Shown here piece by piece: positions 15,743 through 23,658 of a stretch of DNA of 32,198 bases. Location of the stretch: the NCBI RefSeq assembly GCF_013349995.1, contig NZ_JABVXF010000042.1, positions 1-32,198 of the forward strand. The letters run 5' to 3'. A program made the position numbers and the translations under genes. Every line of letters starts with the position of its first letter. Position 1 is the stretch's first letter. The stretch is from Pseudoalteromonas sp. 0303 (GTDB taxonomy: Bacteria; Pseudomonadota; Gammaproteobacteria; Enterobacterales; Alteromonadaceae). The notes beneath the pieces are model-generated. The model was not told the DNA's origin and ran no database searches. It saw only the letters and a program-made list of their open reading frames with translations.

Positions 15743-16192
15743 ATGCAATCAGTAAATATCATCGTTGGCAGCCAAATGGGATCTGCAGAATACGTGGCAG
15801 AGCAACTAGCAGAAGCCCTTGAACAACAAGGGATCCAAGTGCAGCTTCATGAACAGCCTGTATTTGATGATATTGATCAGCAAGATACTATTTGGTTGTT
15901 ATGTACTTCTACATACGGCGCGGGAGACTACCCAGAGAACCTACTGCCATTTGTTGAGTCTATTAACCAACAGGCTGATCTTAAAGGATTAAACTACAGT
16001 GTGATCGGATTAGGTGACACTAGTTACGACACCTATAACTATGCAGGCCGTAATCTAGATGAGTTATTAGCTAATAAAGGCGCAAACCGCGTGGCAGATC
16101 GCTTAGAGCTAAATATTCTTGATGAAGCATTGCCAGAAGACACGGCATTAGCCTGGTTACCAAGCTGGATCGAATCAGCAGGGCTCAATTAA
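15743..16192 (+). CDS. mioC: Flavodoxin-like protein MioC
   Basis: MioC is a small FMN-binding flavodoxin-fold protein; in E. coli it supports biotin synthase activity in vitro, and its gene borders oriC. The 149-aa product (E. coli 147) has the FMN phosphate loop region VGSQMGSAEYVAEQLAEAL at residues 8-26, the CTSTYGAGDYPENLLPF loop and the GLGDTSYDTYNYAGRNLDEL segment. The start at 15743 gives MQSVNIIVGS, which aligns without gaps to E. coli MADITLISGS; an in-frame ATG at 15731 would add four residues. Neither has a clear ribosome-binding site. Transcription runs into oriC, as in E. coli. Confidence 0.92.
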   Translation: MQSVNIIVGSQMGSAEYVAEQLAEALEQQGIQVQLHEQPVFDDIDQQDTIWLLCTSTYGAGDYPENLLPFVESINQQADLKGLNYSVIGLGDTSYDTYNYAGRNLDELLANKGANRVADRLELNILDEALPEDTALAWLPSWIESAGLN

Positions 16193-16621
16193 GCCGATCG
16201 GTGTTGATCGTTGTTATAAAAGTTACCCACAATTTACTGATAATTTAGATCGGATTGTGGATAAACACTGATCTAACTGCGATTTTAACCTAGTTTATCC
16301 CTTGGATAAGATCCAATCGATATTGCCCTGTGAATAAATAGCCCTTTTGATCAAAGCTTTTACGCGGGAAGATCCGATCATATTAACACCTTTAGATCTG
16401 CGTTAAGATCATGTTTTAAATGGTAAAGCGAACATTATCAACAGATCTAGCCGTTACTAGTAGTAAGAGTAATAAAAGATCTCTTTAAAAGATCCTTTAT
16501 ATTATTAGAGATCACCCACTTAGATCTTGAGCACTGTTTAATCATTTATCTTCTCTAAATTTCTAGGTAGAATACGCTCCCTTTACAAAGTTTTGCTGGT
16601 CGATTAAGTAGGATCCCATAA
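16193..16621. other. oriC: Chromosomal replication origin oriC
   Basis: The mioC-mnmG gap has the E. coli oriC layout in mirror image. From the mioC side: DnaA-box variants TTACCCACA (16223-16231) and a perfect box TGTGGATAA (16256-16264, minus, the R4 position), then CTTGGATAA (16301-16309), TGTGAATAA (16329-16337; TTATTCACA on the minus strand) and TTATCAACA (16435-16443, the R1 position). Next come three AT-rich 13-mers read on the minus strand: GATCTTTTATTAC (16469-16481), GATCTTTTAAAGA (16482-16494) and GATCTCTAATAAT (16501-16513), matching the E. coli GATCTNTTNTTTT repeats. Sixteen GATC sites in 429 bp fit SeqA/Dam control. A GATCAAAGCTTTT segment near 16349 is IHF-site-like. Confidence 0.88.
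16469..16513 (-). repeat. Three 13-mer repeats of the DNA unwinding element
   Basis: Three minus-strand 13-mers, each beginning GATCT, at 16469-16481, 16482-16494 and 16501-16513. The first two abut exactly and the third follows after 6 bp. They correspond to the L, M and R repeats of E. coli oriC, where strand opening begins. Confidence 0.8.
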
Positions 16622-18511
16622 ATGATTTTTCACGAACGTTTTGATGTTATTGTTGTAGGTGGTGGACATGCAGGTACTGAAGCTGCATTAGCATCTGCTC
16701 GCATGGGCATGAATACCCTATTGCTAACTCATAATATGGATACCCTTGGTCAAATGTCTTGTAATCCGGCAATTGGCGGTATTGGTAAAGGCCATTTAGT
16801 TAAAGAGATCGATGCACTTGGTGGTGCAATGGCTCAGGCTATTGATAAAGGCGGTATTCAATTTCGTACTTTAAATTCATCTAAAGGCCCTGCTGTACGT
16901 GCTACACGTGCTCAAGCTGACCGTGCTTTGTATAAAGCAGCTATTCAACACACTTTACAACATCAAAAAAACTTAAAGATCTTCCAACAATCATGTGACG
17001 ATCTGATCGTTGAAGGTGATCGAGTAATCGGTGTTGTAACGCAAATGGGTCTTCGTTTTAGTGCGCCTTCTGTGGTTCTTACCGTAGGTACTTTCTTAGG
17101 TGGTCAGATCCATATTGGTTTAGAGAACTTCAAAGGTGGTCGTGCCGGTGATCCACCTTCAATTGCACTTGCAGAGCGATTACGTGAATTACCTTTCCGT
17201 GTTGATCGCTTAAAAACAGGCACGCCTCCTCGTATTGATGCGCGAACTGTTGATTTTAGCAAGATGCAAGAACAGCCAGGTGATACCCCTACGCCTGTAT
17301 TCTCATTTATGGGTAAACAATCGGATCACCCACAGCAGATCCCGTGTTACATCACTTATACAAATGAAAAAACACATGATGTGATCCGCAATAACTTACA
17401 TCGCTCACCTATGTATTCAGGTGTAATTGAAGGTATTGGTCCACGTTACTGCCCTTCAATCGAAGATAAGATCGTACGTTTTGCTGATAAAGACAAACAT
17501 CAAATCTTTGTTGAGCCTGAAGGTTTAACATCATACGAATTATATCCAAATGGTATTTCAACGAGCTTACCGTTTGATGTACAGCTTGAAATTGTGCAAT
17601 CAATCACTGGTTTTGAAAATGCACATATTTGTCGTCCAGGTTATGCAATTGAGTATGACTTCTTTGATCCGCGCGACTTAAAGCAATCATTAGAAACTAA
17701 GTTTATTAATGGTTTATTCTTCGCAGGCCAAATTAATGGTACAACCGGTTACGAAGAAGCCGGCGCGCAAGGTTTAATTGCGGGTATGAACGCCGCATTA
17801 CAAGTACAAGGCAAAGAGTCTTGGACACCTCGTCGTGATGAAGCATACACAGGTGTACTAATTGACGACCTAGCAACATTAGGTACTAAAGAACCGTACC
17901 GTATGTTTACTAGCCGTGCTGAATACCGTTTATTACTTCGTGAAGATAATGCCGACATTCGTTTAACTGAAAAAGGCCGTGAACTTGGCTTAGTTGACGA
18001 TGCTCGTTGGGCTGCATTTAACGAAAAAATGGAAATCATCGAAAAAGAAACGCAACGTTTAAAAGAAACATGGATCCACAAAGATCACGTTGCTGTTGAT
18101 CAAGTAAATGCATTATTAAAAACACCACTGACTCGTGAAGCGAGCCTTGAAGATCTGATCCGTCGTCCTGAAATTCGTTATAACGACTTAATGGCGATCG
18201 ATGGTTTAGGTTCTGAGTTTGATAACCAAGCTGCACTTGAGCAAGTTGAGATCCATACTAAGTACGCAGGCTATATTGCTCGTCAGCAAGATGAGATCAA
18301 TAAGCAGCTACGTCATGAACAAACTGTATTACCAAAAGACTTTGATTATTCAACTGTTTCTGGTTTATCAAATGAGGTTATCGCAAAGCTTACTGATAGT
18401 CGTCCAGATACAATTGGCCAAGCGTCACGTATTTCAGGTATCACCCCTGCTGCTATTTCGCTATTATTAGTCTATCTGAAAAAGCAAGGCTTACTACGCA
18501 AGACTGCGTAG
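16622..18511 (+). CDS. mnmG: tRNA uridine-5-carboxymethylaminomethyl modification enzyme MnmG (GidA)
   Basis: MnmG is the FAD- and NADH-dependent partner of MnmE in modifying U34 of tRNA. The product is 629 aa, exactly the E. coli length. Seen: the FAD-binding VVGGGHAGTEAALASARMG at residues 11-29, the family signature GPAVRATRAQADR near 90, the tRNA and flavin-proximal CNPAIGGIGKGHLVKEIDAL near 47, a second signature GQINGTTGYEEAGAQGLIAG near 370, and the helical C-terminal domain. It is the first gene to the right of oriC and leads the mnmG-rsmG-parA-parB series. Its 5' and 3' thirds are unusually rich in GATC sites. Confidence 0.97.
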   Translation: MIFHERFDVIVVGGGHAGTEAALASARMGMNTLLLTHNMDTLGQMSCNPAIGGIGKGHLVKEIDALGGAMAQAIDKGGIQFRTLNSSKGPAVRATRAQADRALYKAAIQHTLQHQKNLKIFQQSCDDLIVEGDRVIGVVTQMGLRFSAPSVVLTVGTFLGGQIHIGLENFKGGRAGDPPSIALAERLRELPFRVDRLKTGTPPRIDARTVDFSKMQEQPGDTPTPVFSFMGKQSDHPQQIPCYITYTNEKTHDVIRNNLHRSPMYSGVIEGIGPRYCPSIEDKIVRFADKDKHQIFVEPEGLTSYELYPNGISTSLPFDVQLEIVQSITGFENAHICRPGYAIEYDFFDPRDLKQSLETKFINGLFFAGQINGTTGYEEAGAQGLIAGMNAALQVQGKESWTPRRDEAYTGVLIDDLATLGTKEPYRMFTSRAEYRLLLREDNADIRLTEKGRELGLVDDARWAAFNEKMEIIEKETQRLKETWIHKDHVAVDQVNALLKTPLTREASLEDLIRRPEIRYNDLMAIDGLGSEFDNQAALEQVEIHTKYAGYIARQQDEINKQLRHEQTVLPKDFDYSTVSGLSNEVIAKLTDSRPDTIGQASRISGITPAAISLLLVYLKKQGLLRKTA

Positions 18512-18526
18512 TTGGTGAGGAATACA

Positions 18527-19147
18527 GTGTTACAACAACAATTAACTTCGCTGTTAGCGCAAACTGATATTGCGCTAACAGAAAAACAGCAACAACAACT
18601 TGTGCAATATGTTGAATTATTAGACAAGTGGAACAAAGCCTATAACTTAACCTCTGTTCGTTTACCTGAAGAAATGATGGTTAAGCATATTATGGATAGC
18701 TTAGTTGTTGCACCACACCTTAAAGGCAAACATTACATTGATGTAGGTACGGGTCCTGGTTTACCGGGTATCGTATTAGCCATCGCTTTACCTGATACAC
18801 AATTTGTATTGTTAGATAGTTTAGGTAAACGCGTGCGCTTTTTGATGCAGGTAAAACATGCACTTGGCCTTGAAAATGTAACCCCAGTGCAGTCTAGAGT
18901 TGAAGAATATCAACCAAGTGTTAAATTAGATGGTGTATTAAGTCGTGCATTCGCCTCTTTACAAGATATGGTTGACTGGTGTGCGCACTTGATTGATCAT
19001 TCAGGTAAATTTATCGCCTTAAAAGGCGTATTTCCGAGCGAAGAACTAGACTCATTACCTAAAGGTATTAAGTTTGATGAAAAAATCAGCTTGGAAGTAC
19101 CTGAGTTAGATGCACAAAGACATCTAATCATTCTATCTAAAGACTAG
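18527..19147 (+). CDS. rsmG: 16S rRNA (guanine527-N7)-methyltransferase RsmG
   Basis: RsmG (GidB) methylates G527 of 16S rRNA using S-adenosylmethionine; loss gives low-level streptomycin resistance in several bacteria. The 206-aa product (E. coli 207) has LLDKWNKAYNLTSVR, the SAM-binding IDVGTGPGLPGIVLAI, LLDSLGKRVRFL and SRAFASLQDMVDWC. The GTG start at 18527 follows a good GGTGAGG ribosome-binding site and matches the E. coli N-terminus; a TTG at 18512 directly after the mnmG stop is open in frame but less likely. Confidence 0.96.
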   Translation: MLQQQLTSLLAQTDIALTEKQQQQLVQYVELLDKWNKAYNLTSVRLPEEMMVKHIMDSLVVAPHLKGKHYIDVGTGPGLPGIVLAIALPDTQFVLLDSLGKRVRFLMQVKHALGLENVTPVQSRVEEYQPSVKLDGVLSRAFASLQDMVDWCAHLIDHSGKFIALKGVFPSEELDSLPKGIKFDEKISLEVPELDAQRHLIILSKD

Positions 19148-19160
19148 GGATCAGAGCACT

Positions 19161-19946
19161 GTGGCAAAAGTCATCGCATTAGCAAACCAAAAAGGTGGTG
19201 TTGGTAAAACAACCACCGCTGTGAATCTCGCGGCATCGATGGCCGCGACGAAGCGTAAAGTGTTATTAATCGATCTTGATCCGCAAGGAAATGCTACCAT
19301 GGGTAGTGGTGTCGATAAATACGGTGATGTTGCGACTATTTACGATTTATTGATTGAAGAAACACCAATCGATGAAGTGATCAATAAAGAAACCTCAGGT
19401 GAGTATCACTTAATTGCTGCTAATGGCGATGTGACTGCCGCTGAAGTTAAACTAATGGAATTGTTTGCTCGTGAAGTGCGTTTACGTAATGCGCTTGAAC
19501 AAATTCAAGATCAATACGATTTCATTTTTATCGACTGCCCGCCTTCACTTAACATGCTCACTGTTAATGCAATGGCTGCCGCAGATTCGATTTTAGTTCC
19601 GATGCAATGTGAGTATTATGCCCTTGAAGGTTTAACGGCATTAATGGATACCATTACTCAGCTATCTAAGCTAGTAAATCCAGCGTTAACAATTGAAGGG
19701 ATTTTGCGCACCATGTATGATCCGCGCAATCGCCTTGCAAATGATGTATCAGAACAACTAAAACAACATTTTGGCGATAAAGTATATCGTACCGTTATCC
19801 CACGTAATGTCCGTTTAGCAGAAGCGCCGAGTTTTGGTGCCCCTGCCATGTATTATGACCGTGCATCAAGTGGTGCTAAAGCTTACTTAGCCCTAGCCGG
19901 CGAAATGTTACGTAGAAAAGAGAAAACATCTTCAGCAGTAGCCTAA
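19161..19946 (+). CDS. parA: Chromosome partitioning ATPase ParA (Soj)
   Basis: ParA is the nucleoid-bound deviant-Walker ATPase whose gradient moves ParB-parS complexes and so separates origins. The 261-aa product has the deviant Walker A KGGVGKTT at residues 11-18 with the signature lysine, DLDPQGNAT near 39, and FIDCPPSLNMLTVNAM near 121. It lacks the extra N-terminal DNA-binding domain of plasmid type Ia ParA, which fits a chromosomal role. The start is GTG at 19161, 13 bases after rsmG; parB follows 20 bases later. Confidence 0.95.
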   Translation: MAKVIALANQKGGVGKTTTAVNLAASMAATKRKVLLIDLDPQGNATMGSGVDKYGDVATIYDLLIEETPIDEVINKETSGEYHLIAANGDVTAAEVKLMELFAREVRLRNALEQIQDQYDFIFIDCPPSLNMLTVNAMAAADSILVPMQCEYYALEGLTALMDTITQLSKLVNPALTIEGILRTMYDPRNRLANDVSEQLKQHFGDKVYRTVIPRNVRLAEAPSFGAPAMYYDRASSGAKAYLALAGEMLRRKEKTSSAVA

Positions 19947-19966
19947 CTTCGAGGTAAAAAAATAAC

Positions 19967-20878
19967 ATGTCTGCTAAAAAACGCGGTTTAGGCCGAGGAC
20001 TCGACGCTTTATTAAGTTCATCAAAACCTGCCCCAAGTGCAAATAATCAGCAACAAGCGACAGCAACACCAGAGCAAGTCTCAGAAGTTGTTGCAGAGCA
20101 AAGCAAAGGTGAGCTGCAAAAATTAGCGATTGAGTTTTTACAATCGGGTAAATATCAACCGCGTAAAGACATGTCTGAAGAAGCGCTAGAAGAGTTAGCC
20201 AGTTCAATTCGTGCTCAAGGCATCATTCAGCCAATTGTTGTGCGCCAAATTGGTGCAGACAAATATGAAATTATTGCTGGTGAACGTCGTTGGCGTGCTG
20301 CTCAACTTGCAAAATTAGATGCTGTTCCATGTATCATCAAAGATGTACCAGATGAAGCTGCCGTTGCAATCGCATTGATTGAAAATATCCAACGTGAAGA
20401 CCTAAACGCGATGGAAGAAGCGATTGCATTGAATCGTTTACTTAACGAATTTGAACTCACTCATCAACAAGTCGCCGAAGCTGTTGGTAAATCACGTACG
20501 ACTGTGACTAATTTACTACGTCTAAATAATCTTAACGAAGATGTTAAAATCCTGTTAGAGCATGGCGACATCGAAATGGGTCATGCACGTTGTTTATTGG
20601 CACTTGAAGGCGAAGCGCAGTCAGATGCTGCTAGATTAGCGGTTGCTAAAGCGTTGACTGTTCGTGAAACTGAGAAATTAGTTCGCTCTATCTTAGAACC
20701 AGCTCCGAAAAAAGAAGTGCAAGAAAAAGATCCGGATGTCAAACAGTTAGAACAAAAACTTGCTGAAAATTTAGGCGCCAAAGTAGAAATAAACTACAAT
20801 AAAAAAGGCAAAGGCAAACTGGTTATCTCTTATACAACTCTTGATGAGTTGGATGGCATTTTAAGCCGTATAAATTAA
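19967..20878 (+). CDS. parB: Chromosome partitioning protein ParB (Spo0J)
   Basis: ParB is the CTP-dependent clamp that loads at parS and spreads along DNA. The 303-aa product has the N-terminal RGLGRGLDALL typical of chromosomal ParB (ParA contact), the CTP-binding GERRWRA at residues 105-111 with ALIENIQREDLN near 137, the helix-turn-helix LTHQQVAEAVGKSRTTVTNLL at about 157-177, and a C-terminal dimerisation domain. Its binding sites are the two parS palindromes in recF, 17 kb to the left. The ATG at 19967 has a GAGGT ribosome-binding site. Confidence 0.96.
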   Translation: MSAKKRGLGRGLDALLSSSKPAPSANNQQQATATPEQVSEVVAEQSKGELQKLAIEFLQSGKYQPRKDMSEEALEELASSIRAQGIIQPIVVRQIGADKYEIIAGERRWRAAQLAKLDAVPCIIKDVPDEAAVAIALIENIQREDLNAMEEAIALNRLLNEFELTHQQVAEAVGKSRTTVTNLLRLNNLNEDVKILLEHGDIEMGHARCLLALEGEAQSDAARLAVAKALTVRETEKLVRSILEPAPKKEVQEKDPDVKQLEQKLAENLGAKVEINYNKKGKGKLVISYTTLDELDGILSRIN

Positions 20879-20958
20879 GACTATTCCCGTCATTAATTAA
20901 TAACATGTCCAAAAAGAGACATTTGTGGTGTTTTTGCACTACAAAGGGTCGACTCAAG

Positions 20959-20986
20959 TTGCAAAACTGGTAGGAATCAGTATAAT
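20959..20986 (+). promoter_or_regulatory. Predicted promoter of the ATP synthase operon
   Basis: In the 159-bp parB-atpI gap, TTGCAA (20959-20964) and a perfect TATAAT (20981-20986) are 16 bp apart, about 50 bp before atpI. No terminator is visible after parB, so some read-through from the par genes is possible. Confidence 0.6.
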
Positions 20987-21037
20987 TTCGCCAGTTTTCA
21001 TACCCTGACAATTTAACGTTCTAAAGGTTAACAAAAC

Positions 21038-21418
21038 GTGACTAATAGGTTAGCAAGGCCGTATAGGCTTGCCGCATTTAAATTAATTTGTCTTCAGGGT
21101 ATCGTAGCATTAATCGCTGCAGTAATTGTTTTTATAGGTTGGGGAGTCAATGCCGGCCAGTCAGCGCTTGCTGGCGGAGCTGTTGCACTACTCCCTAATT
21201 TTGTATTTGCTGTCTATGCATTCCGTTATATGGGTGCAAGTCGAGTAAATCAAGTGTATGCCTCGCTAAAGCGCGGCAACGGATTAAAATTTATGCTAAC
21301 AATCGTTTTGTTTGCACTGATACTGAAGTCTTACACGGTCGTTTTATTACCGTTTTTCTGTGTTTATGTATTGGTGTTATTTAGCGGATTGTTTGCGCCC
21401 GTTTTTTTTAATCATTAA
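21038..21418 (+). CDS. atpI: ATP synthase subunit I
   Basis: AtpI is a small membrane protein implicated in assembly of the c-ring and not part of the finished enzyme. The 126-aa product has four hydrophobic segments (about residues 15-35, 40-63, 85-104 and 106-124) with the family's GGAVALLPNFVFA near 46. The start is GTG at 21038; AAAGG lies upstream. It is first in the atp operon, and atpB begins 15 bases after its stop. Confidence 0.88.
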   Translation: MTNRLARPYRLAAFKLICLQGIVALIAAVIVFIGWGVNAGQSALAGGAVALLPNFVFAVYAFRYMGASRVNQVYASLKRGNGLKFMLTIVLFALILKSYTVVLLPFFCVYVLVLFSGLFAPVFFNH

Positions 21419-21433
21419 CTTTTGGGATATAAC

Positions 21434-22291
21434 ATGGCTGCAGAAGAAGTAACTCTATCAAGCCATATTCAGCACCACTTAACTAACGCTAAGATGTGCT
21501 CGACCGACGCTGGTCTTGCCTTCAACAAAGCGTGTGCAGACAGTGGTTTCTGGACATGGAATATAGATACCCTCGCATGGTCAATCGGTCTAGGTCTTGT
21601 ATTTTTATGGATCTTCCGTAGTGCCGCTAAGAAAGCAAATACCGGTGTACCTGGTAAATTTCAGTGTTTCATTGAAATGATCGTTGAGTTCGTTGGCGAC
21701 AACGTACGTGACACATACCACGGTAAAAGCGCATTAATCGCTCCATTAGCTCTAACGATTTTCGTTTGGGTGTTCTTAATGAACTTAATGGACTTGATTC
21801 CGGTTGATTTCCTACCTGCATTCGCTGGCTTTGTTGGCGAGCAAGCATTTGGTATGGATTCTCACGACGTTTACATGAAGATTGTACCTACAACAGACAT
21901 CAACATGACTGCTGCACTTGCTATTGGTGTATTCATTCTGATGATCGGTTACGCAATCAAAATCAAAGGGATTGGCGGATTCTTAGCTGAATTAACGCTT
22001 CACCCGTTTAGCTCTAATAACAAGCTAGCAATGGTGTTCTTAATCCCATGTAACTTATTACTAGAAACAATCGCTTTAGTTGCTAAGCCGTTCTCGTTAG
22101 CACTGCGTTTATTCGGTAACTTATATGCTGGTGAGTTGATTTTCATCTTGATCGGCGCAGTTGGTTTAATGCAACTACCGTTGCACTTTATTTGGGCTGT
22201 ATTCCACATCTTAGTAATCGTACTGCAAGCATTCGTATTCATGATGCTTACAATCGTATACCTAAGCATGGCAAGCTCAGATAATCACTAA
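21434..22291 (+). CDS. atpB: ATP synthase F0 subunit a
   Basis: Subunit a forms the two proton half-channels against the c-ring. The 285-aa product has several membrane helices and the essential-arginine motif SLALRLFGNLYAGELIF, which carries the stator Arg (E. coli Arg210), followed by the C-terminal helix AVFHILVIVLQAFVFMMLTI. The ATG at 21434 follows a GGGAT ribosome-binding site; a TTG at 21422 in the same frame is an unlikely start. Confidence 0.96.
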   Translation: MAAEEVTLSSHIQHHLTNAKMCSTDAGLAFNKACADSGFWTWNIDTLAWSIGLGLVFLWIFRSAAKKANTGVPGKFQCFIEMIVEFVGDNVRDTYHGKSALIAPLALTIFVWVFLMNLMDLIPVDFLPAFAGFVGEQAFGMDSHDVYMKIVPTTDINMTAALAIGVFILMIGYAIKIKGIGGFLAELTLHPFSSNNKLAMVFLIPCNLLLETIALVAKPFSLALRLFGNLYAGELIFILIGAVGLMQLPLHFIWAVFHILVIVLQAFVFMMLTIVYLSMASSDNH

Positions 22292-22347
22292 TTTTTTACA
22301 CTTTTAAAATTTAATTTTAATTTACAATTGAAACTTTGGAGAAAAAA

Positions 22348-22581
22348 ATGGAACTAGTATTAGGTCTTAAGTATATCGCTGTTGCTCTACTTATCGGCTT
22401 CGGTGCAATCGGTACTGCAATCGGCTTCGGTAACATGGGTGGTAAATTCCTAGAAGCTTGTGCTCGTCAACCTGAACTTGCACCTTCATTACAAGTTAAG
22501 ATGTTCATCCTTGCTGGTCTAATCGATGCCGTAGCTATGATCGGTGTTGGTATCGCAATGGTATTGTTGTTCGTACTTTAA
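22348..22581 (+). CDS. atpE: ATP synthase F0 subunit c
   Basis: Subunit c is the hairpin that forms the rotating proton ring. The 77-aa product has two membrane helices joined by the polar loop ARQPE (residues 39-43), and the proton-carrying Asp60 in AGLIDAVAMIGVG. Aspartate there and the lack of the sodium-binding Gln/Glu/Thr set indicate a proton-driven enzyme. The ATG at 22348 follows GGAG and a very AT-rich leader like the E. coli atpE translation enhancer, which fits the high copy number needed. The frame is open back to a TTG at 22336, rejected because it overlaps the ribosome-binding site. Confidence 0.97.
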   Translation: MELVLGLKYIAVALLIGFGAIGTAIGFGNMGGKFLEACARQPELAPSLQVKMFILAGLIDAVAMIGVGIAMVLLFVL

Positions 22582-22623
22582 TATTATTTTTTGAACAGCT
22601 TACTATTTTAAGGAGGAGCGGTC

Positions 22624-23094
22624 GTGAACTTAACAGCCACTCTTATCGGTGAATTAATTGCATTTACGGTTTTCGTACTTTTCTGTATGAAATACGTATG
22701 GCCACCACTAAATGGTGCAATTGAAGCTCGCCAGAAGAAAATCGAAGATGGTTTAGCTGCCTCTGATAGAGCCGAAAAAGACTTAGAACTTGCGCAAAAG
22801 AAAGCTGCTGAGCAGCTTAAAGAGGCAAAAGCTCAAGCGGCTGATATCATTGAACAAGCTAAAAAGCGTGCCACGCTAATCGTTGACGAAGAAACTGTTC
22901 GTGGTCAACAAGAGCGTGAAAAAATTATTGCTCAAGGGCACTCTGAAATCGAAGCAGAGCGTAACCGTGTAACAGAAGAACTACGTAAACAAGTAGCGAC
23001 GCTGGCAGTGGTTGGTGCTGAGAAGATTTTAGAGCGCGAAATCAATCAAGCCGCACACAGTGACATCGTTGAAAAACTTGTCGCTGAGCTGTAA
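22624..23094 (+). CDS. atpF: ATP synthase F0 subunit b
   Basis: Subunit b is the peripheral stalk of the stator. The 156-aa product (E. coli 156) has one N-terminal membrane helix (about residues 5-25, LIGELIAFTVFVLFCMKYVW) with the conserved KYVWPP, then a long charged coiled coil (EARQKKIEDGLAASDRAEKD) to the C-terminus. The start is GTG at 22624 behind a strong AAGGAGGAG ribosome-binding site, which may offset the weak start codon, since two copies per complex are needed. Confidence 0.96.
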   Translation: MNLTATLIGELIAFTVFVLFCMKYVWPPLNGAIEARQKKIEDGLAASDRAEKDLELAQKKAAEQLKEAKAQAADIIEQAKKRATLIVDEETVRGQQEREKIIAQGHSEIEAERNRVTEELRKQVATLAVVGAEKILEREINQAAHSDIVEKLVAEL

Positions 23095-23110
23095 TTAGGA
23101 GGGTATGAGC

Positions 23111-23644
23111 ATGTCTGAATTGGCTACTATCGCTCGCCCATACGCTAAAGCGGCTTTTGAACTTGCCGTTGAAAAAGGCACTGTTGAAAGTTGGAACGAC
23201 ATGCTGTTCTTTGCTGGCCACGTTGCCAGCAACGAGCAAGCCGCTGCCGCGCTAGCTGGATTGCCTACTGCTACTGAACAAGCAGATCTGTTTATCAAGA
23301 TCTGTGCAGAGCAGCTCAACGAACAAGGTCAGAACCTAATCAAGGTGATGGCTGAAAATGGACGTTTAGTTGCACTGCCTGCTGTTGCTGAGTTATTCGC
23401 TGAATTTAAAGCGGACTACGACAAAGAAATCGACGTTGATGTGATTTCTGCAACACCGCTTGCTGCTGAGCAGCAAGCAACATTGGTAGCGGCACTTGAA
23501 AAACGTTTCGCACGCAAAGTTAAGCTGAATTGTAGTGAAGATACTACAGTTGTTGGCGGTCTTATCATTAAGGCGGGTGACACTGTAATCGACGGCTCAG
23601 TACGTGGCAAATTAGCCCGCTTAGCTACATCACTACAATCGTAA
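23111..23644 (+). CDS. atpH: ATP synthase F1 subunit delta
   Basis: Subunit delta links the b stalk to the top of the alpha/beta hexamer. The 177-aa product has the E. coli length and matching ends: ARPYAKAAFELAVEKG at residues 8-23, QNLIKVMAENGRLVALPAV near 75 and the C-terminal VIDGSVRGKLARLATSLQS. Two ATGs are close together; the second (23111) is chosen because it gives MSELATIARPYA, as in E. coli, and lies seven bases after AGGAGGG, whereas the first (23105) is almost inside that site. Confidence 0.95.
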   Translation: MSELATIARPYAKAAFELAVEKGTVESWNDMLFFAGHVASNEQAAAALAGLPTATEQADLFIKICAEQLNEQGQNLIKVMAENGRLVALPAVAELFAEFKADYDKEIDVDVISATPLAAEQQATLVAALEKRFARKVKLNCSEDTTVVGGLIIKAGDTVIDGSVRGKLARLATSLQS

Positions 23645-23658
23645 TTGGGAAAAAGAGC

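Noticed and set aside
18635..18644. GTGGAACA half-site in rsmG as parS
   Set aside because: The other arm is absent, so it is a half match expected by chance.
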